Below, in pieces: positions 1 to 9,311 of a DNA stretch of 64,000 bases. The stretch spans positions 1,302,001-1,366,000 of the forward strand of contig JBAOIH010000001.1 in assembly GCA_037045645.1 (NCBI GenBank), given 5' to 3'. The notes under the pieces were generated by a model, which was given only the letters and a program-made list of their open reading frames with translations, did no database searches and was not told the DNA's origin. Both the position numbers and the translations under genes were made by a program. The stretch comes from Nocardioides sp. (GTDB taxonomy: Bacteria > Actinomycetota > Actinomycetes > Propionibacteriales > Nocardioidaceae). Position 1 is the first letter of the stretch, and each line of letters starts with the position of its first letter.

Positions 1-702
1 ACGGCCGAGGAGGCGGCCAACCCGCAGAAGGACCTGCCCAAGGGCATCATCTGGTCGCTGGTGATCTGCACGATCCTCTATATGGCCGTCGCGCTGGTCA
101 TCACCGGGATGGTCAACTACAAGGACATCAACCCCGATGCGGCCCTCGCTTCAGCCTTCGTGGATCAGGGCAAGGACGGGTACGCCACCTTGATCTCCAC
201 CGGTGCCGTGGCCGGTCTGACCACGGTGGTGATGACGCTGATCATCGGCGCCACGCGGGTGCTGTTCGCGATGAGCCGCGACGGGCTGCTCCCGGTCCGT
301 TTCGGACACGTGAACGCCAAGACCGGCACCCCGGTGGCGATCACGCTGGTGATCGGCACGCTGGTGGCGCTGGTGGCGTCCCTGACACCGATCGGCAAGC
401 TCGAAGAGATGGTCAATATCGGGACGCTCTCGGCGTTCGCGCTGGTCTCGATCGCGGTCCCGATCCTGCGCAAGCGTCGCCCCGACCTGGAGCGCTCGTT
501 CCGGGTGCCGTTGTCACCGTGGCTGCCCTGGGCGTCGGCGGCGATCTGCGTCTTCTTGATGTTGAACCTCACGGCCGAGACCTGGCTGCGATTCCTGATC
601 TGGATGGCTCTGGGCTTCTTGATCTACTTCCTCTTCGGTTACCGCCACAGCCGCGTCGGCAAGGGGGAGGGGATCCCGGCTCACGACTACTCGGTCGGCT
701 GA
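1..702 (+). CDS. APC-family amino acid permease, C-terminal part (5' end outside window)
   Basis: The frame is open from base 1 (TAEEAANPQKDLPKGI...), so the start lies upstream of the window. The visible 233 residues contain the conserved cytoplasmic TAEE-NP-KDLPKGI loop of APC/CAT-type amino acid transporters. This is followed by hydrophobic segments and the loop RVLFAMSRDGLLP that precedes a transmembrane helix in this family. The C-terminus has two closing helices and a short charged tail. The protein should be an inner-membrane amino acid uptake carrier, probably for cationic amino acids as in the CAT-like subfamily; substrate is inference. It ends 42 bp before the PAC2 gene on the same strand. 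Confidence 0.9.
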   Translation, partial: TAEEAANPQKDLPKGIIWSLVICTILYMAVALVITGMVNYKDINPDAALASAFVDQGKDGYATLISTGAVAGLTTVVMTLIIGATRVLFAMSRDGLLPVRFGHVNAKTGTPVAITLVIGTLVALVASLTPIGKLEEMVNIGTLSAFALVSIAVPILRKRRPDLERSFRVPLSPWLPWASAAICVFLMLNLTAETWLRFLIWMALGFLIYFLFGYRHSRVGKGEGIPAHDYSVG

Positions 703-744
703 GTCCCAGGTTCGTCGCGCTCCGAGCGCCACTAGGCTGGGCGG

Positions 745-1695
745 GTGAGTAATCGCCTCGTGCACATCGTCGACGACGTCCCCGCGCTGGACGATCTGCC
801 CGATCTGTCCCTGATTGTTGCGCTGCACGGATTCCTCGACGCGGGCAATGCCGCCAACGCCGCCTGTGACCACCTGGAGAGCGTCTCGGACGGTCACCAC
901 GACTCCGGCAAGGTCGTCGCGACCTTCGATGTGGACCAGTTGCACGACTATCGCGCGCGCCGGCCCGCGATGACCTTCAGCCGCGACCACTACGAGGACT
1001 ACGACGCCCCGCGTCTGGTCTGCCGACTGCAACGCGACACGGCCGGCACCCCCTACCTGTTGTTGCGCGGCCCCGAGCCGGACAACCGCTGGGAGGGCTT
1101 TTGCGAAGCCGTACGCGAGGTCGTACGCCGCTTCGACGTGACTCGCGTGGTCAGCATCGGCGCGGTGCCGATGGCCGTCCCGCACACCCGCCCGATCGCG
1201 ATCACCCCGCACGGCAACCGCCCCGAGTTGATCACCACCCCCTCGCCGTGGCAGAGCGAGTTGCGCATCCCGTCCAGCGCACAGGCGTTGCTCGAATTGC
1301 GGCTGGGGGACTGGGGGCACGATGCACTCGGCTATGTCGCGCACGTCCCGCACTACCTGGCGCAACTCGACTATCCGGTGGCGGCATTGGCGCTGGTCGA
1401 GCATCTCGAACGCGGTGCCCGCCTGACCGTGGATCTGAGTGACCTGCGCGCTGTCGGCGAGGAACGCGAGGCCGAGATCGCGCGCTATCTGGCGGCCAAC
1501 GAGGAGGTGGAGGAGGTCGTACGCGCCTTGGAACAGCAGTACGACACCTTCCGCGAGGCCGAGGAGTCGGGTCGCAGTCTGCTCGCCAGCGACGAACCGT
1601 TGCCGACCGGGGACGAGATCGGGCGTCAGTTCGAGCAGTTCCTGGCTGGCCTCGAAGAGCCGGGTGACGCCACCGACGACTCCTGGGAGCGCTGA
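745..1695 (+). CDS. PAC2 family protein
   Basis: A 316-residue protein starting GTG at 745. It matches the PAC2 (proteasome assembly chaperone 2-like) family found throughout actinobacteria: the N-terminal region VALHGFLDAGNAANAACDHL and the central SIGAVPMAVPHTRP region are typical. The C-terminal third is acidic and rich in Glu/Asp, with predicted coiled-coil character. Actinobacteria carry 20S proteasomes, but the function of bacterial PAC2 proteins is not established, so a chaperone role is inference. The stop codon overlaps the start of the downstream thioesterase gene by one base, implying translational coupling. Confidence 0.85.
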   Translation: MSNRLVHIVDDVPALDDLPDLSLIVALHGFLDAGNAANAACDHLESVSDGHHDSGKVVATFDVDQLHDYRARRPAMTFSRDHYEDYDAPRLVCRLQRDTAGTPYLLLRGPEPDNRWEGFCEAVREVVRRFDVTRVVSIGAVPMAVPHTRPIAITPHGNRPELITTPSPWQSELRIPSSAQALLELRLGDWGHDALGYVAHVPHYLAQLDYPVAALALVEHLERGARLTVDLSDLRAVGEEREAEIARYLAANEEVEEVVRALEQQYDTFREAEESGRSLLASDEPLPTGDEIGRQFEQFLAGLEEPGDATDDSWER

Positions 1696-2552
1696 TGTCG
1701 GGCTCTGCGGCCGAACTGCTGGCGCTGCTCGACCTCGAAACGCTGGACACCAACCTCTTCCGCGGTCGGCAACCGCAGACCGACCGTCAGCGGGTCTTCG
1801 GTGGCCAGGTGGCCGCGCAGGCGCTGGTGGCGGGCGTACGCACGGTCGACCCGGCGTACACCGTCCACTCGCTGCACTCGTACTTCCTGCGCCCCGGCGA
1901 CCACGCGGTGCCGATCATCTACGACGTGGACCCGTTGCGTGACGGGCGTTCGTTCGCCACCCGCCGCGTGGTGGCGCGCCAACACGGACGGCCGATCTAT
2001 TACCAGACCGCCAACTTCCAAAAGGTCGAGGTAGGGCTCGACCACCAGGAGCCGATGCCGGACGTACGTCCGCCCGAACAGTCGGTCGACATCAGCAGTC
2101 TGGTGCGCCAACGCGGCCCGGGAGAGGCTGCGGAGTTCGCGCGCGAATGGGGCGGTCTCGACGTGCGCTACGTCGGCACCTCCAGACTCGGGCTGCCCGA
2201 GGACCCGGCACATCCCGCGCGGGTCCAGGTGTGGATCCGGGTCAATGGCGACCTGGGGGACGATCCGCTGCACCACCAGGCGGCGTTCACCTACGCCAGC
2301 GATCTCACCTTGCTGGGGGCGAGTCTGGTGCCGCACGACCTCTACATCTCGTCCCCGGGCGTGCGCGCCGCGTCGCTGGACCACACCATCTGGTTCCACC
2401 GTCCCTTCCGCCCCGACCGGTGGTGGCTCTACGACCAGGTCTCGCCGACTGCGGTCAGTGGGCGTGGTCTGGCGCTGGCCAGGGTGTTCAGCCAGGACGG
2501 GATCCTGGTCGCCACGGTCGCGCAAGAGGGCTTGATCCGAGTAGTCGACTAG
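1695..2552 (+). CDS. tesB: Acyl-CoA thioesterase II (TesB-like)
   Basis: A 285-residue protein with the double-hotdog layout of TesB thioesterases, which hydrolyse acyl-CoA to free acid and CoA. Family hallmarks seen are RVFGGQVAAQAL near residue 35, the HSLHSYFLRPGD segment near residue 60, and the C-terminal ASLDHTIWFHRPF motif carrying the conserved Asp. Length agrees with the usual 280-290 residues. The ATG at 1695 overlaps the PAC2 stop codon (ATG within GCTGATG), so the two genes are probably co-transcribed. It is a general lipid-metabolism enzyme; the chain-length preference cannot be read from sequence. Confidence 0.92.
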   Translation: MSGSAAELLALLDLETLDTNLFRGRQPQTDRQRVFGGQVAAQALVAGVRTVDPAYTVHSLHSYFLRPGDHAVPIIYDVDPLRDGRSFATRRVVARQHGRPIYYQTANFQKVEVGLDHQEPMPDVRPPEQSVDISSLVRQRGPGEAAEFAREWGGLDVRYVGTSRLGLPEDPAHPARVQVWIRVNGDLGDDPLHHQAAFTYASDLTLLGASLVPHDLYISSPGVRAASLDHTIWFHRPFRPDRWWLYDQVSPTAVSGRGLALARVFSQDGILVATVAQEGLIRVVD

Positions 2553-2680
2553 CATTACAACGCTGTTATTCGTGACAAGACACGCCGTCATGTGGTTTAT
2601 TTCTGTGACTTTTGTGGCGTGAGTGCACCTGCGTGACTGATGAGAACGCGCACCGGCCCCGATGAGCGAAGCGGAAGGGT

Positions 2681-3920
2681 GTGCGAATGCGGGAGCGAGC
2701 GTGGGCTCGAAGGGCATGGCTCGGTGCGGTGCTGGCGCTGGCCGCATCCTCGTGGGCGATGCCGCAGGCGGTGGCAGGGGAGATCGCTGCCAAGAGGCGG
2801 ATCGCGGGCTTCTATCAGATGCCGTTCCCGTGTGCGGAGTCGTGGACCGGCAGTACCCGGCGTGGTCATTCCCCCAGCGGATGGTCGATCGACTGGAACC
2901 GTCCCGGCGACGTCGACGACCTCGTGGTGGCATCGGCTCCCGGCACGGTCAGGGTCGCCAACGCCACCAGCCGCCGCGGATACGGCTACTACGTCGAGAT
3001 CTCCCATGCGGGCGGAGAATCAACCCTGTACGCACACCTCAACTCCGTCGCCGTCACCGCGGGACAATATGTCGACCAAGGCACCGTCCTCGGCACGGTC
3101 GGAGCCACCGGCAACGCCACCGGCGCGCACCTGCACTATGAGCAGCGTACGAGAGCCGGCGTCGCCCCGGCCGTGTTCGCCGGGCGTGCTTTCAGCTATG
3201 GCAGCACCCAGACGTCCAGCAACTGCGTCGACGTCCCCTTCGCGGCCAACTTCGAGGGCAGCGCCGCCGCCGAGGCTCGGGTTCTTCCGCCGCAAAGGCC
3301 GTTTCCAGGTGCGTACGAGTGCCGGCAGGGTGCGCTATGTCTTCGGCGGCACCGGTGACCAGCCCGTCGTGGGTGACTGGGACGGTGATGGCCTGGCCAA
3401 CGTCGGAGTGCGAAGGGGAGTGGAGGGCCTGTTCTATCTCAGCACGCCGCAGGGCGGTCGGGTCATCCCTCTCGGAGTGCCCAGTGATCGACCGATCGCG
3501 GGCGATTGGAACGGCGACGGCCGCTTCGATGTGGGTGTGCACCGAGGCTCGACCGGCCAGTTCTTCCTGCGCGCCGAAGACGGCACCCTCACCACGGTGT
3601 CGCTCGGGGACGCCGATGACATGGCGGTGACCGGCGACTGGAACGGCGATGGCATCACCGATCTGGGGGTCTTCGACCCGGGCACAGCCACCTTCACGCT
3701 GCGGCTCAACCACGGGGGAAGTGACTGGTTCGCCTACGTCTCCTACGGTGCTGCGGGAGACCTGCCGGTCGTCGGGGACTGGGACGGAAACGGCGTCACC
3801 GACCTCGGTGTCTGGAGACCGCGAGAGGCCCGACTGCATCAGCGGATCGCGCCCTCTCCGCGCGCCCCGCTGCGGCGCGAGCGCGTACTCCCGCTCGGGG
3901 AGCCGCGCCCGACGCTATAA
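2681..3920 (+). pseudogene. Secreted M23 peptidase-like protein with FG-GAP/VCBS repeats, frameshifted
   Basis: Frame 2 from GTG 2681 encodes a signal peptide (RRAWLGAVLALAASSWAMPQAVAG). An M23 LytM-type domain follows with HSPSGWSIDW, LYAHLN and GAHLHYEQ, which supply the usual zinc and catalytic His/Asp residues. Near 3262-3275 (a GCC-GCC-GCC run) the coding signal moves to frame 3. From there it continues as four repeats of the type DQPVVGDWDGDGLANVGV (about 45 residues apart), typical of FG-GAP/VCBS blades, to the TAA at 3918-3920. A one-base indel restores a protein of about 410 residues. It would be an exported cell-wall-associated protein. Whether the shift is real or a sequencing error cannot be told here. 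Confidence 0.75.
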
Positions 3921-3950
3921 CGCGTTCACGCAGGAACGCGTTCACGCAGG
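3919..3950. repeat. 16-bp direct repeat, two copies, over two convergent stop codons
   Basis: AACGCGTTCACGCAGG occurs at 3919-3934 and again at 3935-3950. The first copy contains the last bases of the M23/FG-GAP stop codon (TAA). The second contains the TGA of the convergent hydratase gene (complement of 3942-3944). It may act in termination, but no stable hairpin with a T-run is seen. Confidence 0.85.
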
Positions 3951-4817
3951 GGTCGCGATGCCGACCAGATGCGGTGCGCCGTCCCTCGGGTTGGCCAGGG
4001 CGAACGCGAGATCGGCTCCGTCGCGACGCTGGCCGAAACCGACGGTGCCGGGCAGCAGGATCGGCTTCTTGAAGGCCACGTCCACCTGGACCGCGTCGGG
4101 CAGCCTGTTCTCGACGGCTGCCACGCAGCGCGCCAGGCTCCACATGCCGTGGGCGATCTGACGCGGGAAGCCCAGCGCCTTCGCGGTGAGCGGATAGAGG
4201 TGGATCGGGTTGTGATCACCCGATACCGCGGCGTACGACCGTCCGAGGTCGGCCGGGAGTTGCCACTGGATCGTGGCCTCGGGGGCCTCGGGCACGGCCA
4301 GGCCCGCCGGGGCACTATCGTCGCCGCGACCAAGGCGCAGATAGGTCGACGTCGACTCCCACACCGTCTCGTCCTCGGACTGCACGCTGGCGTGGAAGTC
4401 CACCATCCGGCCCTTGGCGTGAGCGCGCTCCGGGCCGGTCCGGACGGTCACGTTGAGACGCTCGTGCAGGCCGATCGGTCGCGTCGCCTTGATGGAGTTC
4501 TCCAGATGCACCGTGCCGATGGCCGGATAGGGGAAGTCCGGGCTCGTCATGATCGCCATGTGCAGAGGGAACGCCAGCATGTGCGGATAGGTCAGCGGCA
4601 GCGTCTCCTTGCGAGGGAACTCGCACACCCGGGCGTACGCCGCGACGTGCTGGGGATCGACCGCGACCTTGGGCCGCGTGAAGGCCAAGCCCTCCGGGCC
4701 GTCCCCGGTCTTGCGGATCCCGGGCAGTTGGTTGACCAGCGGCAGTGAGGGCAGGGCCGCCCGGAGGAGTCCGGCAAGCCCGGACACGCCGCCTTCGAAC
4801 ACGGTGGGTTCGGTCAT
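3942..4817 (-). CDS. MaoC-like (R)-3-hydroxyacyl dehydratase, HtdX-type
   Basis: A 291-residue double-hotdog protein. The C-terminal half has the hydratase-2 motif SGDHNPIHLYPLTAKALGFP followed by QIAHGMWSLA, with the catalytic Asp/His pair. The N-terminal half is a degenerate hotdog. In M. tuberculosis the equivalent gene Rv0241c (htdX) is directly downstream of fabG4 and opposite fadA2, the same arrangement as here. It would hydrate trans-2-enoyl thioesters to (R)-3-hydroxyacyl thioesters. The ATG at 4817 lies 2 bp after the fabG4 stop, so the pair is clearly one operon. The longer open frame upstream of 4817 is a shadow of fabG4. Confidence 0.88.
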   Translation of the reverse strand: MTEPTVFEGGVSGLAGLLRAALPSLPLVNQLPGIRKTGDGPEGLAFTRPKVAVDPQHVAAYARVCEFPRKETLPLTYPHMLAFPLHMAIMTSPDFPYPAIGTVHLENSIKATRPIGLHERLNVTVRTGPERAHAKGRMVDFHASVQSEDETVWESTSTYLRLGRGDDSAPAGLAVPEAPEATIQWQLPADLGRSYAAVSGDHNPIHLYPLTAKALGFPRQIAHGMWSLARCVAAVENRLPDAVQVDVAFKKPILLPGTVGFGQRRDGADLAFALANPRDGAPHLVGIATPA

Positions 4818-4819
4818 GC

Positions 4820-6169
4820 TCACGCTCCCAGCATCATCTGGCCGCACACCCGCACCACGTTGCCCGTGACTGCGCTGGAGGCCGGGTTGGCGTACCACGC
4901 GATCGTCTCGGCGACGTCGACAGGCTGACCTCCCTGGCTCATCGCGTTCAGGCGGCGCCCGACCTCGCGGGTGGCGAAGGGCACAGCCGCGGTCATCTTG
5001 GTCTCGATGAAGCCCGGGGCGACTGCGTTGATCGTGATCCCGTCCGCGAGGTCGCCGGCGAGCGCGTCGACCAGGCCGATCACTCCGGCCTTGGACGCGG
5101 CGTAGTTGGTCTGTCCCACGTTGCCCGCGATGCCAGCGATCGAGGCCACACCGACAATCGAGCCGTTGGCGTTGACGAGGCCCTGATCGAGGAGTTCGCG
5201 GGTGATCAGTTCCGGCGCGGTGAGGTTGACCGCGATCACGGAGTCCCACCGCGCCTCGTCCATGTTGGCCAACTTCTTGTCGCGGGTGATGCCCGCGTTG
5301 TGTACCACGACATCGACCCCGCCGTGCTTGTGCTTCACGTGCTGAGCGATCCGCTGGGGCGCGTCCTTCGCCGTGATGTCGAGCGTGAGGTGGTCGCCGT
5401 CGAGTTCGGTCATCAGGTCGAGCAGCTCGCTGGCCGCCTGGGGTACGTCGATGCCGAGCACGGTGGCGCCGTCGCGGTGCAGCACTCGGGCGATCTGCTC
5501 GCCGATGCCGCGCGAGGCGCCCGTCACGAGGGCGACCTTGCCGGCCAGCGGCTGGTGCCAGTCCGCGACCGTGGGTGCCTTCGGGGTCTGCGCGCCGACC
5601 CGGATCACCTGGCCGGAGACGTACGCCGACTTGGGGGACAGCAAGAACGCCAGCGTGCTCGTGGCGGCGCCCTCGGCGCCGGGCGCGACGTAGACCAACT
5701 GCGCCGTGGTGCCGCGTCCGGCCTCCTTGCCCAGCGAGCGGGTGAAGCCTTCGAGCGCGCGCTGGGCGATCCGCTCGGAACCGGCGACCAGCTCGGGTGG
5801 GGTGCCTAGTACGACGAGGCGTGAGCACGGTTCGAGGCTGCGCATCAGGGGCGTGAAGAAGTCGCGCAGGCCCGCGAGGTCACCGCTGGAGGTGAAGGAC
5901 GTGGCGTCGAAGACCAGGCCCTTGAACTTGGTGGGCTCGTCAGCGGTGAGCGCGTCGTGCGGCGCCGCGTCCGAGGCGATGCCGAGGGTGTCGAGCAGCC
6001 CGGGCAGGGACTCGGCCAGACGGCCGGTGCCACCGAGTCCGACGATGCCGTCGACCAGCGGGTCGCCCGCGGTGTAGCGATCCAGTGGCATCGGGTTGGG
6101 GAGGCCGAGGTTCTTGACGAGGAGCTTGCCGAGGGCCGAGCCGGTGAAGTCTGCGTAGAAGTCGCTCAT
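4820..6169 (-). CDS. fabG4: 3-oxoacyl-thioester reductase FabG4 (SDR with N-terminal pseudo-Rossmann domain)
   Basis: A 449-residue high-molecular-weight FabG. Residues 1-200 form the extra N-terminal domain (LPNPMPLDRYTAGDPL... ERIAQRALEGFTRSLGKE). The catalytic SDR domain has the GASRGIG NAD(H)-binding loop, NNAGITRDK, the active-site Ser in SIAGIAGNVGQ, YAASK with catalytic Tyr/Lys, and a C-terminal TGNVVRVCGQMMLGA end that matches mycobacterial FabG4. It reduces 3-oxoacyl-CoA/ACP, preferring NADH in the known homologue. I chose ATG 6169 over the GTG at 6205 because AAAGGA lies about 12 bases upstream of it. Its start is only 41 bp from the divergent fadA2 start. Confidence 0.93.
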   Translation of the reverse strand: MSDFYADFTGSALGKLLVKNLGLPNPMPLDRYTAGDPLVDGIVGLGGTGRLAESLPGLLDTLGIASDAAPHDALTADEPTKFKGLVFDATSFTSSGDLAGLRDFFTPLMRSLEPCSRLVVLGTPPELVAGSERIAQRALEGFTRSLGKEAGRGTTAQLVYVAPGAEGAATSTLAFLLSPKSAYVSGQVIRVGAQTPKAPTVADWHQPLAGKVALVTGASRGIGEQIARVLHRDGATVLGIDVPQAASELLDLMTELDGDHLTLDITAKDAPQRIAQHVKHKHGGVDVVVHNAGITRDKKLANMDEARWDSVIAVNLTAPELITRELLDQGLVNANGSIVGVASIAGIAGNVGQTNYAASKAGVIGLVDALAGDLADGITINAVAPGFIETKMTAAVPFATREVGRRLNAMSQGGQPVDVAETIAWYANPASSAVTGNVVRVCGQMMLGA

Positions 6170-6210
6170 GGTGTGGTGCACGTCCTTTTGTCGTTTGCTA
6201 CTCACGGGTA

Positions 6211-7503
6211 ATGATAGGTCCCATGGAATCCAAGACCCGACGCGTGGCCGTCCTCGGCGGCAACCGCACCCCCTTCGCCCGCTCCAACGGCGCCTATGCC
6301 GACGCTTCGAACCAGGAGATGCTTACCGCGGCCCTCGACGGCCTCGCGGCTCGTTTCGACCTGGCCGGTGAGCGGATCGGCGAGGTCAACGCGGGCGCGG
6401 TGCTCAAGCACGCGCGCGACTTCAACCTCACGCGTGAGTCCGTTCTCGGCTCTCGGCTCAGCCCCGAGACCCCGGCGGTCGATATCCAACAGGCTTGCGG
6501 GACCGGGTTGCAGGCGACCATCCAGATCGCCAACAAGATCGCGCTCGGCGTGATCGACTCCGGGATCGCCGGCGGCACCGACACGACCTCCGACGCCCCC
6601 GTCGCGATCAGCGACCGGCTGCGCAAGAAGCTGATGAAGGTCAACACCGCACGCGACACCGCCGCACGCCTGAAGGCACTGGGCAACATCCGGCCCGGCG
6701 ACATCGGCCTGGAGATCCCGCAGAACGGGGAACCGCGTACGAAACTCTCCATGGGTGAGCACGCCGCCCTCACCGCACTGCTGTGGCAGGTCGGTCGAGA
6801 AGAGCAGGACGAACTCGCCGCGACGTCGCACCAGAGGCTCGCCGCCTCGTACGAAGCGGGTTTCCACGACGACCTGATCACCCCCTTCCGCGGTCTGGAG
6901 CGCGACAACAACCTGCGCCCCGATTCGACCGCAGAGGCGCTGTCGAAGTTGAAGCCGGTCTTCGGCAAGGGCTCGGCGGCGACGATGACCGCCGGCAACT
7001 CCACGCCGCTGACCGACGGCGCCTCCACCGTCCTCCTCGGGTCCGAGGACTGGGCCAAGGAGCGCGGCATCGAGCCGCTGGCGTACTTCGTCGACGGCGA
7101 GACGGCTGCAGTCGACTACGTCCACGGCGACGAGGGCCTGCTGATGGCCCCGGCGTACGCGGTGCCGCGGATGCTGGCTCGCAACGGGCTGTCGCTGCAG
7201 GACTTCGACTACTACGAGATCCACGAGGCATTCGCCTCGCAGGTGCTCTCCACGCTCAAGGCCTGGGAGGACCCGGTGTTCTGCCAGGAGCGCCTGGGCC
7301 TGGATTCACCCTTGGGCGCCGTCGACCGATCCAAGCTCAACGTCTGCGGTTCGTCGCTGGCGGCGGGGCACCCGTTCGCCGCCACCGGCGGTCGCATCGT
7401 TGCGGTGCTCGCCAAACTGCTCGCCGAACGCGGCTCCGGTCGCGGCCTGATCTCGGTCTGTGCGGCCGGCGGCCAGGGCGTCGTCGCCATCCTCGAGCGC
7501 TGA
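6211..7503 (+). CDS. fadA2: Acetyl-CoA C-acyltransferase (FadA2-type thiolase)
   Basis: A 430-residue thiolase. It shows the nucleophilic Cys in IQQACGTGLQA (about Cys96), the loop MTAGNSTPLTDGAS, the NEAF-equivalent YEIHEAFASQVL, SLAAGHPFAATGGR with the active-site His, and CAAGGQG with the second catalytic Cys near the C-terminus. Sequence and divergent position relative to fabG4/htdX match M. tuberculosis Rv0243 (fadA2). The enzyme catalyses the thiolytic step of beta-oxidation or the reverse condensation. ATG 6223 is an alternative start with a slightly better-placed ATAGG. The gene ends 23 bp before the broken tetR gene, which faces it. Confidence 0.93.
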   Translation: MIGPMESKTRRVAVLGGNRTPFARSNGAYADASNQEMLTAALDGLAARFDLAGERIGEVNAGAVLKHARDFNLTRESVLGSRLSPETPAVDIQQACGTGLQATIQIANKIALGVIDSGIAGGTDTTSDAPVAISDRLRKKLMKVNTARDTAARLKALGNIRPGDIGLEIPQNGEPRTKLSMGEHAALTALLWQVGREEQDELAATSHQRLAASYEAGFHDDLITPFRGLERDNNLRPDSTAEALSKLKPVFGKGSAATMTAGNSTPLTDGASTVLLGSEDWAKERGIEPLAYFVDGETAAVDYVHGDEGLLMAPAYAVPRMLARNGLSLQDFDYYEIHEAFASQVLSTLKAWEDPVFCQERLGLDSPLGAVDRSKLNVCGSSLAAGHPFAATGGRIVAVLAKLLAERGSGRGLISVCAAGGQGVVAILER

Positions 7504-8070
7504 GCGCAGTGTCGTTGCGCCGGCTCTCAGTTGTCCTCGAAAGGACGGGTGAAGGCCAGCGCGACGGCCACGAGGTGGCGGCGCACGTCATCAGCGGTCA
7601 GGGGTCCGATTTCGGGCAGTTTCTCGTGACCCGATTTGACCAGGATGCCGACGCGAGCCAACTGCACGGCGCCCAACCCGCTCGCGTAGAGCAGGTTGGC
7701 TGTCAGGGTCGTGTCCTTGATGAAGAACTCGCCCCGTGCGACGCCATGGTCCAAGGTGTCGATCACCGTCTGGAGTGCTTCGGCGATCGAGACACCGAGC
7801 TTGAACATCACGTGCTCGGAGATCTCCCCGAACAGTTCCTCGCCTGTGCGGCGCATCAAGGTGAGCGCGCAGTCGACGAAGGCGGGGTAGGCCAGCGAGT
7901 AGTCGACGAACGCGTCGGTCAGCGCCTGGACCTTCTCGTACGGGTCGTCGCTGGTGCTCGAGGCCGCCTCCAAAGCGGCGCGCAGTTCTCCGAGGTAGCC
8001 GCACAAGGTCAAGGCGAAGTGAACCGCCCCGGCATGTCCGGAGAGCTGATTCGTTGGAAGGATCACTCTC

Positions 8071-8394
8071 ATGGCACGTCCCTCGAGGTACCCGACCGAG
8101 CTGCGTGAGCGCGCAGTGCGGATGGTGATGGAGTCCAGGCGGGACTATCCGCACGAGTCCGCCGTGATCAGGTCGGTCGCGGCGAAGCTGGGCATCACCT
8201 CTACTGAATCGCTGCGTAAGTGGCTGCGGCAGGCCGAGATCGACGGCGGTGTCCGCGTCGGCAAGTCCAGCGAGGAGATCGCTGAGATCAAGGCGTTGAA
8301 GAAAGAGGTCGCCGAACTGCGGCGGGCGAACGAGATCTTGAAGAGCGCTTCGGCTTTCTTCGCGGCGGAGCTCGACCGCCCCAACAGGTTCTGA
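8071..8394 (+). CDS. IS3-family transposase OrfA (helix-turn-helix subunit)
   Basis: A 107-residue protein beginning MARPSRYPTELRERAVRMV. It contains the IS3-type HTH_Tnp_1 domain and a leucine-zipper-like region (ALKKEVAELRRANEILKSAS) ending in the conserved FFAAELDRP. The start is supported by GGAAGGA about 9 bases upstream. The protein binds the terminal repeats and, after a -1 frameshift, supplies the N-terminus of the OrfAB transposase. The likely slip site is the CCCC run at 8379-8382, where DRP in frame 1 continues as QQVLIDY in the OrfB frame. Confidence 0.95.
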   Translation: MARPSRYPTELRERAVRMVMESRRDYPHESAVIRSVAAKLGITSTESLRKWLRQAEIDGGVRVGKSSEEIAEIKALKKEVAELRRANEILKSASAFFAAELDRPNRF

Positions 8395-8417
8395 TCGACT
8401 ACATCGAGGACCACAAG

Positions 8418-9311
8418 GTGGAGTTCGGGGTCGAGCCGATCTGCCGCGTGCTCAGTGAGCACGGGATCAAGATCGCTCCGTCCACCTACTACGAGGCTCG
8501 CTCACGCCGGCCTTCCAAGCAGCAGATCCGCGACGCGGAGCTGGTCGAGATCATGGTCGCCGAGCGCAACCGGCAGAAGCTGGTCGCGCGGTTTGGTGCA
8601 CGCAAGATGTGGCTGCACCTGCGCGGACGGGGCCATGACGTCGCTCGATGCACCGTCGAGCGGCTCTACCGTGAACAACGCTGGGTCGGGGCGCTACGTC
8701 TGAAGAAGTTCCGGACCACCATCGGCGACCCGGCCGCCGAGCGACCACTGGACCTGGTCGATCGGCAGTTCTGGGCGAGCAGGCCCAACCAGCTATGGGT
8801 CGCCGACTTCACATATGTCGCGACCTGGTCAGGCACTGTCTACGTCGCCTTCATCTTCGACGTCTTCAGCCGTCGGATCGTGGGCTGGCGGGCCGCCACG
8901 CGGATGACGACCGACCTGGTGCTCGACACCCTTGAGCATGCGATCTGGACCCGCCAGCAGGCCGGTGTCACCGACCTTTCCGGCCTCATCCATCACACCG
9001 ATGCAGGGTCTCAATACGTCAGCTTTGCCTTCACCCAGCGCCTCGTCGACGAGGGGGTCGACCCCTCAGTCGGGTCTGTTGGCGATGCCTATGACAACGC
9101 CCTCGCCGAGTCCCAGATCGGGCTCTACAAAGCCGAACTCATACGTCCTGAAGGTCCCTGGCGCGGCGTCGAACACGTCGAACTAGAGACCCTGAACTGG
9201 GTCGACTTCTTCAACAACGAGCGCCCTCACGAGGCGCTCTCCGACCTCACGCCCATGGCGGCCGAGGAACTGCACTACGCTGCAAGAAACGAGCTCACGC
9301 CAACCGGCTGA
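8418..9311 (+). CDS. IS3-family transposase OrfB (DDE integrase domain)
   Basis: A 297-residue catalytic subunit with the HTH_21 region at the N-terminus and an rve-type integrase core. The DDE residues are visible in WVADFTYV (first Asp), LIHHTDAGSQY (second Asp) and NALAESQIGLYKAEL (Glu, followed by the Lys/Arg signature of IS3 elements). The C-terminal WVDFFNNERPHEALSDLTP is diagnostic for the family. The nominal GTG at 8418 is unlikely to be used alone. The frame is open further upstream and overlaps orfA, so the functional product is probably the OrfAB fusion made by -1 frameshifting. Confidence 0.95.
   Translation: MEFGVEPICRVLSEHGIKIAPSTYYEARSRRPSKQQIRDAELVEIMVAERNRQKLVARFGARKMWLHLRGRGHDVARCTVERLYREQRWVGALRLKKFRTTIGDPAAERPLDLVDRQFWASRPNQLWVADFTYVATWSGTVYVAFIFDVFSRRIVGWRAATRMTTDLVLDTLEHAIWTRQQAGVTDLSGLIHHTDAGSQYVSFAFTQRLVDEGVDPSVGSVGDAYDNALAESQIGLYKAELIRPEGPWRGVEHVELETLNWVDFFNNERPHEALSDLTPMAAEELHYAARNELTPTG

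Noticed and set aside
514..1404. Long antisense open frames opposite the PAC2, FabG4, mce and acyl-CoA dehydrogenase genes
   Set aside because: They are typical high-GC shadow frames rich in Arg, Ala, Pro and Gly, with no recognisable domains, and lie wholly within conserved genes on the other strand.
2553..2680. A riboswitch upstream of the M23 peptidase gene
   Set aside because: The 128-bp leader is less GC-rich than its surroundings, but I could not trace a conserved ydaO-like or other riboswitch core in it.
4820..5828. N-terminal extension of the HtdX-type hydratase to a 628-residue protein
   Set aside because: The upstream part is the off-frame shadow of fabG4. ATG 4817, 2 bp after the fabG4 stop, fits the family length and operon layout.
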